Part shown: piece by piece, positions 34,971-42,367 of the stretch
Layout of the letters: the number at the start of each line of letters is the position of its first letter
Position numbering within the stretch: the first letter of the stretch is position 1
Source of the DNA: AP-15 sp963736715
Lineage (GTDB): Bacteria > Pseudomonadota > Alphaproteobacteria > ATCC43930 > CGMCC-115725
Direction: 5' to 3'
Length of the DNA stretch: 64,000 nt
NCBI GenBank assembly: GCA_963736715.1
Contig: CAVTQA010000037.1
Span: forward strand, 61,220-125,219
Translations under genes and position numbers: made by a program
The notes under the pieces: generated by a model
Told to the model about the DNA's origin: nothing
The model's input: only the letters and a program-made list of their open reading frames with translations
The model's database searches: none

Positions 34971-35778
34971 CGCTTCTGGCCTTGCGTCGCGCCTTATTCC
35001 TCTGTAATCGAACTTCCCGCCATTGCTCTATGAGACCGGCTAGGGTTTCTCCTGTGATCTCAAGTTGAGTTGCTCCGGCCTCTCCGCGTCTAGGCAACTC
35101 GATGGCCATCTCGTTGGCCATCTCAAAGTAGCCCGGCAATCCAACTCGCGTGCGCGCCTCGCTGAGGTGCCACGTATGCGCCTGGAAATCCGCGACCATA
35201 AGAGGCAGGCGTTCCGCCTTTTTTGCAATAGTGATGTCCCCGAGCACGCGGATGCCCTGTCTGGCCAGTTCGTCTTTAGTATCGTCAAAGATCCTCAAGG
35301 TATCGAGCACGTTCTTGTGACCATCCTCAATCACAACGTGAAGCTTATGGGTTTTGCCCTCTGCGGTAATTTGGTTGACGAGGTAATGTAAGCACACTCG
35401 GAAGCACACGCCGTATTGGCTGTCGATAGGCATGTGTTTCGGAACGTTCGCGCGATATTCGGTCTCGTATAATCTGCGCGGCAAAATCACCGAAACGCCT
35501 TCTTTAAGCCCATCTCGGATAGAATTCGCTAAATCCTCGACTAATTGCATGCTCTTAACGCGGCTCCAGCCTTTGAATTCGCCGACACTGCTGCGGAATT
35601 CCTTGGCGTGAAACGTCGTGAACCCATAACTACGCCGGAGCGACTTGATCTTGCGCTCAAAAAGCTCCCACTGCCTCGCGCTTCCCCAGAATGCCGCCAT
35701 CACCATGTGCGGCTCAGGACCGTGGGTATCGCTTTCATCCAAAAATGCGATGAACAACAAGAACGTCGCGTCCGGCAT
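34918..35778 (-). CDS. DUF3800 protein, IS1595 cargo
   Basis: A 286-residue DUF3800 member, a family predicted to have an RNase H-like fold. The N-terminal LLFIAFLDESDTHGPEPHMV carries the diagnostic DES motif; HKLHVVIEDGHKN contains the second acidic position and LPLMVADFQAHTW the third, with ELAR and Lys-rich helices between. Start ATG 35778 is placed just before the first strand; the frame is open to 35832. It is convergent with the small cargo genes. DUF3800 genes are frequent in mobile elements and defence islands, but the activity is unproven. Confidence 0.8.
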   Translation of the reverse strand: MPDATFLLFIAFLDESDTHGPEPHMVMAAFWGSARQWELFERKIKSLRRSYGFTTFHAKEFRSSVGEFKGWSRVKSMQLVEDLANSIRDGLKEGVSVILPRRLYETEYRANVPKHMPIDSQYGVCFRVCLHYLVNQITAEGKTHKLHVVIEDGHKNVLDTLRIFDDTKDELARQGIRVLGDITIAKKAERLPLMVADFQAHTWHLSEARTRVGLPGYFEMANEMAIELPRRGEAGATQLEITGETLAGLIEQWREVRLQRNKARRKARSVKRASLVSVASGDEQPC

Positions 35779-35895
35779 CCATCGGTACTCAAGCGCGACG
35801 CAAAGCTCGCGTATGAATCCCCCGCCGTCCATTACGGCGAGGCCCCATCATACCTATTGTGTCTGGTACGGCAAGTGTAACATTGCCGCACTTCC

Positions 35896-36100
35896 GCTCA
35901 GTCCATCCATGCTGTTTTTCGTATGCAATGATCCTCAGCGGACGCGGGCACTGCGTAGCATGAATATCTCTGCTTTAGTTAACCAGATGAACATCGCATC
36001 AGCTTACTATGCCGCCGAGCGTGTATATGGAACTGGACGGCATCACTTGCCTCTGGTTGAAAAATTACTCGGATTTCGAACCACAAGCAACGTCTTTTGA
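35896..36100 (+). pseudogene. DUF4238 protein, 3' part
   Basis: Continues the interrupted frame: PLSPSMLFFVCNDPQRTRAL, then NISALVNQMNIASAYYAAER and VYG, ending in TGA at 36100. The V(N)xxxxxxAxxYVYG-like end is typical of DUF4238. It lies directly after the right target duplication of the IS1595 element. Confidence 0.75.
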
Positions 36101-36115
36101 ATACTGCTACGTTAG

Positions 36116-36477
36116 ATTGCGACGGGCAATCAGCGCATCGGCCTGCTTGGTTCGCCGCTGATAAGCTCGCAGCCCCTTGCTCTTCCACTCGGCTGTCTTT
36201 GCCCTCCGCAGTGTCGAGCCTGGCGCGCGGCACCGCGATCTCGACCCGGCCAAAGGTCCCCATCAGTGACCGCGATCGGTGACCGTGTCGGTGGCCGGAG
36301 ATCCCGCTCGGGCCATTGCCATTCTTGGCATCCGCCTTTGGGCGGCGGCCGTAGCGCGGGCGAACGAGCGCCGCCTCGAGCTCGCTCTCGATCATCGCCT
36401 GGATGAACTCACGCACCCGCTCACCTAGCCCGGCTTCGATTGGATCAAACCAATCATCCAGAAGATGGAGCGATGGC
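36116..36477 (-). pseudogene. IS256-family transposase N-terminal fragment
   Basis: About 120 codons of the same lineage as the 12136-13569 element: LLDDWFDPIEAGLGERVREF, GHRHGHRSRSLMGTFGRVEI, and QRRTKQADALI-type coding at the end, with its own shift near 36190. No inverted repeat or catalytic domain remains. It shows the unshifted reading of the segment that is shifted in the full-length copy. Confidence 0.8.
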
Positions 36478-36535
36478 GGCCGAGCACCCATAAGTCGCCC
36501 GGCTCCGCGACCGGGTGCGCGGGAGGCTCCGGCGC

Positions 36536-36630
36536 ATCGTCGGGATTTGCGGATCGAGGCGGCGATCTGCGCGACTTGCTGGTCGCTGTGCGTGCGCGCG
36601 TTTCTGGCGTAGGGGATCAGCGCCGTTATG
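36536..36630 (-). pseudogene. ParB-like domain fragment of a DNA methyltransferase
   Basis: ITALIPYARNARTHSDQQVA followed by QIAASIR is the start of the ParB-like N-terminal domain found in phage/plasmid-type N6/N4 adenine/cytosine methyltransferases. The fragment is cut at both ends, by the group II intron piece on one side and the IS256 piece on the other. Other parts of such a gene lie at 44514 and 60733. Confidence 0.6.
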
Positions 36631-37021
36631 GAGCGCACTGCAGGATCGCTTCGCGGCCTGCAAGCTGGTGCTGCACCCTGAGAAGACGAAGATCGTCTAC
36701 TGCAAGGATGCGAACCGCCAGGGCGACTTTCCAAACCAGTCGTTCGACTTTCTCGGGTTTACGTTCCGAGCGAGGAAAGCATTGGGGAGGGGAGGTCGGC
36801 CCTTTGCGTGCTTCCTGCCCGCCGCCAGTCCGAAAGCGTTGACGTCCATCAGCCGAACAGTTCGGCGTTGGGCGCTTCATCATCGCAGCGACAACTCCCT
36901 GCAGGACCTGGCTGAAATGTACAACCCGTGCATTCGCGGCTGGATCAACTACTACAGCCACTTCTACAAGACGCAGTTGCGTCCGACCCTGAAGAGGATC
37001 GATCTCTATGTCATCCGCTGA
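36626..37021 (+). pseudogene. group II intron reverse transcriptase/maturase, C-terminal fragment
   Basis: Reads LHPEKTKIVYCKDANRQGDF, QSFDFLGFTFRARKA, then the maturase (GIIM) domain LAEMYNPCIRGWINYYSHFY. The polymerase catalytic YADD region is missing, and the end is cut at YVIR before the usual basic tail. The GIIM domain shows it belongs to a group II intron, not to a DGR. The remnant lacks the intron RNA. Confidence 0.8.
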
Positions 37022-37882
37022 GTCAGCTGCGAACTCGTCTCTGAAAATGCCCAAATTCCCTGCTAGCAGGGGAAAATACAGGGAATTTCATCGATTTCGG
37101 GCCTCGGCGGCGCTTCGGAGGCAGCGAAAAAGGGCATGAAATCAGTTTCTTACGGGCCAATTCCCTACGCATCTTAACAGGGAATTTTTTGCGGCCTTGC
37201 AGGGAATTAAATCGGGCGATCAGGGAAGTTTCCGCCGTGATCAGGGAATCCCGCCTTCCTCCGCAATTTGGCGTTCGCCCCCGGTGACAAATCCGATCAT
37301 TGGCGCCGTGGGTCGTGTCGCGCGCGCCCGCGTGCGGCGAGCTCACCGTAGATGGGGGATCGAGGGTTCGAATCGTCTTCCTCCGGCGGCGAGACCGTTG
37401 CGAACCTGACTTCCTCGATCAGGGTCGATCCAGGCCGAATGGCGCCAGGGCTGGCGGGGCTCCGCGGTGGCGCCTTCTGGGAACCCGGCGACCCAGCGTT
37501 GCTGGACGGGTATCGAGGCAAGCGACTACAGCCCAGCACTTCGACATATTACCGACCTGATGACGCGACCGATAGCGGGTCCGATCCGGCGACAATCTCA
37601 CCTCAGCCAGGGCCGCCGCGCATCTCCTCAATGTCGGCACCATTTTGGATGCTTGCGTCAAATACGGCGTGAATCCGTGACCCCTTTTGGGCCGAAACGC
37701 GCGACCTCGTACAGTCTCCTTGTAAAGATATCGACGCCAGATTATGTCCTTGCGGTCGACTCCCGTGGTTCGTGTGCGTTCCCCAGCTCGCGATAGAGCG
37801 CCGGACCCGCCTCCGTTCCGTGCCGAGATCTGACCTGCCACCAATGCTGGATGGCGGTCGTTTTGCTTTGAAGGAACGTACG
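37022..37882. other. gene-free region with AGGGAATT repeats and a tRNA-like arm
   Basis: 861 bp. Between 37050 and 37250 the motif CAGGGAA(T/G)T or its inverse recurs at least seven times, e.g. 37070, 37152, 37187, 37199 and 37221, in a lower-GC context; I recall similar runs next to mobile-element scars in Bradyrhizobium-like genomes. At 37348-37405 lies a single tRNA-like arm (GGTTCGAATCGTCTTCCTCC then GGCGGCGAG). The rest shows no gene; the last 100 bp should carry the cold-shock gene promoter. Confidence 0.5.
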
Positions 37883-38089
37883 ATGGCTAGGGGAACAGTA
37901 AAGTGGTTCAACGCCCAGAAGGGATATGGATTTATTCAGCCCGATGACGGCTCGAAGGACGTATTCGTCCACATATCTGCCGTTGAGCGAGCAGGGTTGA
38001 GCTCCCTAAACGAAAATCAGAAGCTGAGCTACGAACTCGAACGCGGGCAGCAGGGGAAGACTTCAGCGGTCAACCTCCAAACCGAGTAG
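37883..38089 (+). CDS. cold-shock-domain protein (CspA family)
   Basis: A 68-residue RNA/ssDNA-binding OB-fold protein. MARGTVKWFNAQKGYGFIQP carries RNP1 (KGYGFI) and DVFVHISAVERAGL carries RNP2 (VFVHI). Length is exactly that of CspA proteins. It melts RNA secondary structure and is usually induced by cold or growth-phase change. AAGGA lies 8 bases before ATG. A second small gene follows after 60 bp. Confidence 0.95.
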   Translation: MARGTVKWFNAQKGYGFIQPDDGSKDVFVHISAVERAGLSSLNENQKLSYELERGQQGKTSAVNLQTE

Positions 38090-38149
38090 GGGTTCAATGG
38101 CGCGGGAGTGCCACCGGATACGGCGGCACTCCGCTCGCTGGAGCAGAAA

Positions 38150-38344
38150 ATGGGTTCCCATAAATTTGCCGTTGGGCAGACCCTGCGATTTTCGCCCGGT
38201 TTGGGTGAAGATGGCAGAAGAAAGGGTCGCTACAAGGTTGTTCGGCAGCTCCCCGAGGCGGGCAACGCGTTTCTATACCGCATCAAGAGCGAGACGGACG
38301 GCCATGAACGCGTCGTTCGGGAAGACCAGATCGAGCGCTGGTAA
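38150..38344 (+). CDS. small SH3-like hypothetical protein
   Basis: 64 residues: HKFAVGQTLRFSPGLGEDGR, then RYKVVRQLPEAGNAFLYRIK, then HERVVREDQIERW. All-beta pattern with the (Y/N)(Q/L)YRIKS...ERVVRE(D/S)QL signature of a small protein family that is very common in Bradyrhizobium relatives, often duplicated. Function unknown; the fold suggests a nucleic-acid or protein-binding barrel. It follows the cold-shock gene and may be co-transcribed. Confidence 0.7.
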   Translation: MGSHKFAVGQTLRFSPGLGEDGRRKGRYKVVRQLPEAGNAFLYRIKSETDGHERVVREDQIERW

Positions 38345-38355
38345 TTAGGATCGGC

Positions 38356-38560
38356 TACGGTAGGCGAGTGGCGCGCAGCCCCGGAATGCCATGGGCTTCG
38401 AACGCGCTGTCATGACAGGAACTTCTCCTCGGGAGAGCCCGTAACGACGGCAAGCCTCCTCGATAGTGATGGCTCCGCACCGCAGAGCGGCGGCAGCTTT
38501 GCGGCGGACCACCCATCGTTTGGTATTTGGCGGCGGCAGCGCGCGGGCTCACGAAGATGT
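38356..38560 (-). pseudogene. DUF1153/SciP-like regulator remnant, frameshifted
   Basis: Reads LPPPNTKRWVVRRKAAAALR, then AITIEEACRRYGLSRGE, and in another frame FEAHGIPGLRATRLP. These blocks match DUF1153 (SciP, a helix-turn-helix antagonist of CtrA in alphaproteobacteria), with a frameshift near 38420. About 60 residues long; the family length is 80-100. A decayed extra copy. Confidence 0.65.
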
Positions 38561-39110
38561 AGAGCGCCTTAATCGTCGGCTTGCGCTATGCGCATTTCCG
38601 CACTCTACCTGTCCGCTCTCGCCTCGCACATCGCCTCGAGCACGGCCGCGATCACCACATGCGGCCGATCATTCTGAATAGAGTGGCGATTGCCTTGCAC
38701 GATCGCCAGCCGGCCCATCGGCGAGAGCGGAGCCGTTTGCGTTTGGACGTCTTGCCAAAGCGCTTCGTGCTGGCGTCGCTGCGGAGCGTTCTGATCGTTT
38801 TACGCCGCCGATGCTAGATTGACGCAATGGGTGTAAAGTCTCAGGGTAATAATTTGCTTGTTTTATAAAATGAATAGCCATTGAACTCTAATAAAATAGT
38901 CCCATATACAATGGAGTGACAAAATAATTTGTCCGAAACAAACACTTTTAAGGAAATCTAGTGCTGGCGGCCGGCAACCGAATGCGCACGGAGGCATGGC
39001 GGCGGTGAATTACTGATGCTGATAAGTTCGCGGGCGACCATCGCCGTCCTGCTCTAAACATACAACAGCGGCGGAGCTTTCCAGCACGGCGATTTGATTA
39101 GGAGGCCGAG
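38561..39110. other. gene-free region with AT-rich segment
   Basis: 550 bp. 38830-38960 is strongly AT-rich (TTTTATAAAATG, CTCTAATAAAATAG), unlike the rest of the window, which could be a promoter or nucleoid-protein-bound region or foreign DNA. No gene recognised. AGGAGG before 39111 belongs to the Sel1 gene. Confidence 0.45.
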
Positions 39111-39545
39111 ATGGAAACCAGCACGATGAGGCACCTCCGGCTTGCTGCCGAAAGCGGTGACGCCGCCGCGCAATTCAATCTCGGTGTCCTCTTTGACAGC
39201 CGTGAGGACGATAATGGGTATGCCATCGAAGGCAACCGAACGCAGGCGATCAAATGGTTGCTCGCAGCTGCCGAGCAGGGCCTGCCGCGCGCTCAGAGCA
39301 GGCTCGCCGAACTTTATGCGGGCAGCCCGAACGCATCAGGAAACTTGGTGAACGCTTGTGCCTGGTTTCTGCTCGCGACAAAAAGTTCGCGCGGCATTCA
39401 CCGACACCAGGCTCGGTCGGAGTACGAACGGATCTCCACCCGGTTGACGCCGGCACAGATCATCAAGGCGAAACGCCAAGCGGGACTTTGGAGGGCGCAG
39501 AGTTGTCATCAAACCCCACAGCCTGGAGAAGGGAAAGCGCAATGA
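39111..39545 (+). CDS. Sel1-like repeat protein
   Basis: 144 residues with two to three Sel1/TPR-type helical repeats: LAAESGDAAAQFNLGVLFDS, then RTQAIKWLLAAAEQGLPRAQ and SRLAELYAGS, then NACAWFLLATKSSRG. Such repeats form a solenoid that scaffolds protein contacts. No signal peptide, so cytoplasmic. AGGAGG lies 5 bases before ATG. Located upstream of ClpS paralogue 2; a functional link is only positional. Confidence 0.8.
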   Translation: METSTMRHLRLAAESGDAAAQFNLGVLFDSREDDNGYAIEGNRTQAIKWLLAAAEQGLPRAQSRLAELYAGSPNASGNLVNACAWFLLATKSSRGIHRHQARSEYERISTRLTPAQIIKAKRQAGLWRAQSCHQTPQPGEGKAQ

Positions 39546-39655
39546 GAGCCTGGTTTGTCCCACCCCTCGTCATTCCCATTTTGTCGTCCTGATGGTCATG
39601 GCATTCGCGACCTTTCAAGCACTCTAAGCTCGAAATTTTGCAAAGGAACACTGTC

Positions 39656-39853
39656 ATGGGTAAATCGATGAACCCCAAGATGAGCGGATTTAGGAAATGG
39701 GCGGAAATCCACGAGCCGACGAAGATCGACAAAGCTCGCACCGGAGCGAACGAGGGAGGCGTCATCGCGGCTGCAGATGTCGATCAAGATAGGAAGACAC
39801 CGGAAGCAACAACCGCACGTCCATGGCTTGTTCCCGGAGCATCGCGCGGGTGA
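39656..39853 (+). CDS. small hypothetical protein
   Basis: About 65 residues: MGKSMNPKMSGFRKWAEIHE, then PTKIDKARTGANEGGVIAAA. Hydrophilic, with no known motif. AAGGA lies 8 bases before the ATG at 39656. Supported only by the ribosome site and codon use; it may not be a real gene. Confidence 0.35.
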   Translation: MGKSMNPKMSGFRKWAEIHEPTKIDKARTGANEGGVIAAADVDQDRKTPEATTARPWLVPGASRG

Positions 39854-40067
39854 TCGTTGGATGGTTGTTGGCTTAGTACTGGCGCTCCCAGGCTGCGCCG
39901 AAACGTGCGATTGATATCCTGCGTCCTCCCGGCGGGCCAATGCCCAGACACAGTTGGAGGACATACCTCTGGAAATTGAGGCTAGTGTGTTTGTTACAGT
40001 CGGTAAGCCTCCGAAGAGGCTAAAAATGGAAGACGATATGTCAAGAGCGCGGATGGATGGTATCGAG

Positions 40068-40430
40068 ATGGTGAAAACATTCAGCAGGCCCCTCTCACCA
40101 CAACAGAATCCAAACCGAGTTGGACCCATCCGGAAACCGAGACTCGATCTCCTCGAAAATGATGAGGTAAAAACAAAGCGTCCGAGTATGTGGAACATTG
40201 TCCTCTATAACGACGATTACACGCCCATGGATTTTGTCGAACTTGTCCTGAAGACCGTATTTCATATATCGACTCTCGATGCTCTGGCCTTGACCTTGGC
40301 GCTCCAGACGAAAGGTAAGGGCATCACCGGTACCTACACCTTCGAGGTCGCCGAACAAAAGCAATGTGAGGTCTTGTTAATGGCTCAGCTCGAGGACCAT
40401 CCATTGCGGGTTGAAGTTGAGATGGCTTGA
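40068..40430 (+). CDS. clpS: ClpS adaptor paralogue 2, N-degron-pocket His replaced by Gln
   Basis: 120 residues, about 80% like paralogue 1. MWNIVLYNDDYTPMDFVELV retains Asn, Asp and Met of the pocket, but the third contact is lost: LALQTKGKGITGTYTFEVAE has Gln (codon 40305-40307) where ClpS proteins and paralogue 1 have His. Loss of this His should weaken binding of the free alpha-amino group or change specificity. The N-terminal extension and HPLRVEVE end are intact. MVKT is used as start by analogy; ATG 40026 with GAGG upstream would add 14 residues. Confidence 0.9.
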   Translation: MVKTFSRPLSPQQNPNRVGPIRKPRLDLLENDEVKTKRPSMWNIVLYNDDYTPMDFVELVLKTVFHISTLDALALTLALQTKGKGITGTYTFEVAEQKQCEVLLMAQLEDHPLRVEVEMA

Positions 40431-40479
40431 CGACAAGCGTGAAATGCTTGGGCGCTTACTTTTACGATCGCGATGACAC

Positions 40480-41061
40480 ATGTTTGAGCTCATCGGTCAC
40501 ACGAGCTACGCCAGTAGCGGCACACGACACCATGATGTCAGCCAAAACTACGCGGCGTTCCTCGAGGCGATAGAGGGTGACCCGCCTTATTCGATCCTTG
40601 ATCTTGGCTGCGGACCCGGCCGGGATCTCATCCACTTCCGTTCCTTGGGGCACGACGCCGTGGGGCTCGACGCATCTCAGCAATTCGTCGCCATGGCGCG
40701 CTCGCATTCGCAGTGCGAGGTTCTTCATCAGGACTTCCTGGCGATGCAATTGCCCGAGAGCCGGTTTGACGGCATTTTTGCAAACGCCTCCATCTTCCAT
40801 GTGCCCAGCCAGGAATTACAGAGGGTTCTGCTGGAACTGTTCCAGACGTTGAAGCCGCGCGGTGTGCTGTTCTCCTCAAATCCGAGAGGGAATAACGAGG
40901 AGGGCTTTACCGACGATCGCTACGCTTGCTTCTTCGATCTGGATACTTGGCGCGATTACGTCACCTCGGCCGGCTTCGAGGAGGTGGAGCATTACTACCG
41001 CCCGCCAGGACTGCCGCGGCATCAGCAGCCGTGGCTCGCGACCGTTTGGCGCAAAGCCTAG
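40480..41061 (+). CDS. SAM-dependent class I methyltransferase
   Basis: A 193-residue Rossmann-fold methyltransferase. Motif I is ILDLGCGPGRDLIHF, the acidic end of strand 2 is AVGLDASQQFV, motif post-I is HQDFLAMQLPESRFDGIFAN and the strand-5 segment LKPRGVLFSSNPRG. RHHDVSQNYAAFLEAIEG before motif I matches relatives, whose N terminus normally continues another 20-25 residues; the present start (MFELIGHTSYASS) looks replaced. The substrate is unknown; close relatives are annotated only as class I methyltransferases. Confidence 0.8.
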   Translation: MFELIGHTSYASSGTRHHDVSQNYAAFLEAIEGDPPYSILDLGCGPGRDLIHFRSLGHDAVGLDASQQFVAMARSHSQCEVLHQDFLAMQLPESRFDGIFANASIFHVPSQELQRVLLELFQTLKPRGVLFSSNPRGNNEEGFTDDRYACFFDLDTWRDYVTSAGFEEVEHYYRPPGLPRHQQPWLATVWRKA

Positions 41062-41182
41062 TCCGCCAGGGCGCGCCGTACCGCCGATACGGCCCGTAAT
41101 CTCGAAGTCATGCGGCGGATGTGGAACGGGGTCATCGCGGGCGCGGTCATGATCCGCCGAGAATCAGGTTCGTTGCCGACTC

Positions 41183-41222
41183 GCCGTTGAGGAAAAGGGG
41201 ATTCGAACCCGCGGTCCCCTAA
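41183..41222 (-). repeat. tRNA 3'-end-like repeat, copy F (single arm)
   Basis: GACTCGCCGTTGAGGAAAAG followed by GGGATTCGAACCCGCGGTCCCC. It keeps the GACTC edge and the T-arm-like GATTCGAACC block, with a changed stem. Confidence 0.5.
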
Positions 41223-41361
41223 GTGTCGATACGCCAAGCGGATCGTCTGCGTTGAGAGAAGGCCGTCGCCCGGCATTCGAACCGCGGCGGTACCTCGTTA
41301 TGCGACCGCAGCCGGTTGTAGAGCCTCCCTCGTTGGCCGCAGTATTGCGTGGTGATGCGGC

Positions 41362-41457
41362 ATGAGGCGCGCCTCGGCAACCCCGATCGATGCCGACGTC
41401 GTGCTCATCGTGCTGATCGTCGCCGGGATCATCCTGACCCTGCGCGCCCGACCGTGA
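41362..41457 (+). CDS. possible 31-residue membrane peptide
   Basis: MRRASATPIDADVVLIVLIV then AGIILTLRARP: a single hydrophobic helix flanked by Arg. There is no clear ribosome site and no homologue known to me, so it may be chance. Confidence 0.25.
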   Translation: MRRASATPIDADVVLIVLIVAGIILTLRARP

Positions 41458-41515
41458 CGATCCCGGGCGTTAGGGTATGATTGCGGCGAGCACCGCCATC
41501 AAATGGAGGATCATC

Positions 41516-42367
41516 ATGAAGCTCGTCAGCTTTGCGGCATCGGGGCGCAACTCTTACGGCGCCGTCGTCGGCGACGGTGTCTTCGATCTGGGGCGTCGGC
41601 TCGGCGATCGTTATCCGACCTTGCGCGCGGCGATCGCCGGGGATGCGTTCGGCGCCGCCGCAGCCGAGGTAAAGAGCGGGGCGCCGGATATCACGCTGTC
41701 GCAAGTCACTCTGCTGCCGCCGATCACCGACCCGGACAAGATCATCTGCGCCGGCCGCAATTATCGTGCTCACGCCGCCGAGGCTGGCGGCGCCCCACCG
41801 GAGAACCCGTCGGTCTTCTTGCGGCTCGTCAATACCTTGGTCGCGCACAATCAGCCGATGGTATGCCCCAAGATCTCGGGCGATTTCGACTACGAGGGCG
41901 AATTGGCCCTCATCATCGGGAAGCCGGGCCGGCACATCGCTAAAGCCGACGCCTTGGGCCACATCTTCGGCTACACCTGCTTCAACGACGGCTCGATCCG
42001 GGACATCCAGTTCAAGCACTCGATCGCCGCAGGCAAGAACTTCCACGCGACGGGCGGCTTTGGGCCGTGGATCGTCACCGCCGACGAGATCCCGGACCCG
42101 ACGCGGCTCCATCTGATGACGCGGCTCAACGGCAGACAGGTCCAGCACACCGGGATCGACGATCTGATCTTCGACATCCCGACCCTGATCTCGTACTGCT
42201 CGGATTGGACGCCGCTGGTGGCAGGCGACGTGATCTCGACCGGTACGCCGGAGGGGGTCGGCTTTGCCCGCAAGCCGCCCTTGTGGATGAAGCCGGGCGA
42301 TGTCGTCGAGGTCGAGATCGACGGCGGCGTCGGCGTGCTGCGCAACCCGATTATCGCCGAGGCATGA
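41516..42367 (+). CDS. fumarylacetoacetate hydrolase (FAH)-family protein
   Basis: A 283-residue FAH-fold enzyme that hydrolyses or tautomerises beta-diketo acids from aromatic ring cleavage. DKIICAGRNYRAHAAEAGG opens the FAH domain; PKISGDFDYEGELALIIGKP holds the metal Glu residues, GYTCFNDGSIRDIQ the Asp, and STGTPEGVGFARKPPLWMKP the C-terminal metal/substrate loop. Start supported by GGAGGA 5 bases upstream. The stop overlaps the next gene's ATG (ATGA), forming a two-gene operon with a quinone oxidoreductase. The exact substrate is unknown. Confidence 0.92.
   Translation: MKLVSFAASGRNSYGAVVGDGVFDLGRRLGDRYPTLRAAIAGDAFGAAAAEVKSGAPDITLSQVTLLPPITDPDKIICAGRNYRAHAAEAGGAPPENPSVFLRLVNTLVAHNQPMVCPKISGDFDYEGELALIIGKPGRHIAKADALGHIFGYTCFNDGSIRDIQFKHSIAAGKNFHATGGFGPWIVTADEIPDPTRLHLMTRLNGRQVQHTGIDDLIFDIPTLISYCSDWTPLVAGDVISTGTPEGVGFARKPPLWMKPGDVVEVEIDGGVGVLRNPIIAEA

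Larger units (their letters stand above)
33105..35887 (+). mobile_element. IS1595-family element with cargo genes, exact 8-bp target duplication
   Basis: Ends are matched inverted repeats: GGCAATGTTACACTTGACAT inward from 33105 and GGCAATGTTACACTTGCCGT inward from 35887 on the other strand, similar for 37 bp with six differences. The target duplication is GCACTTCC (33097-33104 and 35888-35895). Removing the element and one duplicate restores the DUF4238 reading frame across CLIALPLSPSM. The 2783-bp element carries a transposase, three small genes and a DUF3800 gene. Confidence 0.95.

Noticed and set aside
36626..37021. Possible DGR reverse transcriptase to go with the STAND/Avd genes
   Set aside because: It carries a group II intron maturase domain (YNPCIRGWINYYSHFY), which DGR enzymes lack, and has no polymerase active site.
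37050..37250. CRISPR array from the recurring AGGGAATT motif
   Set aside because: Repeats are too short, irregularly spaced and in both orientations; no cas genes are present.
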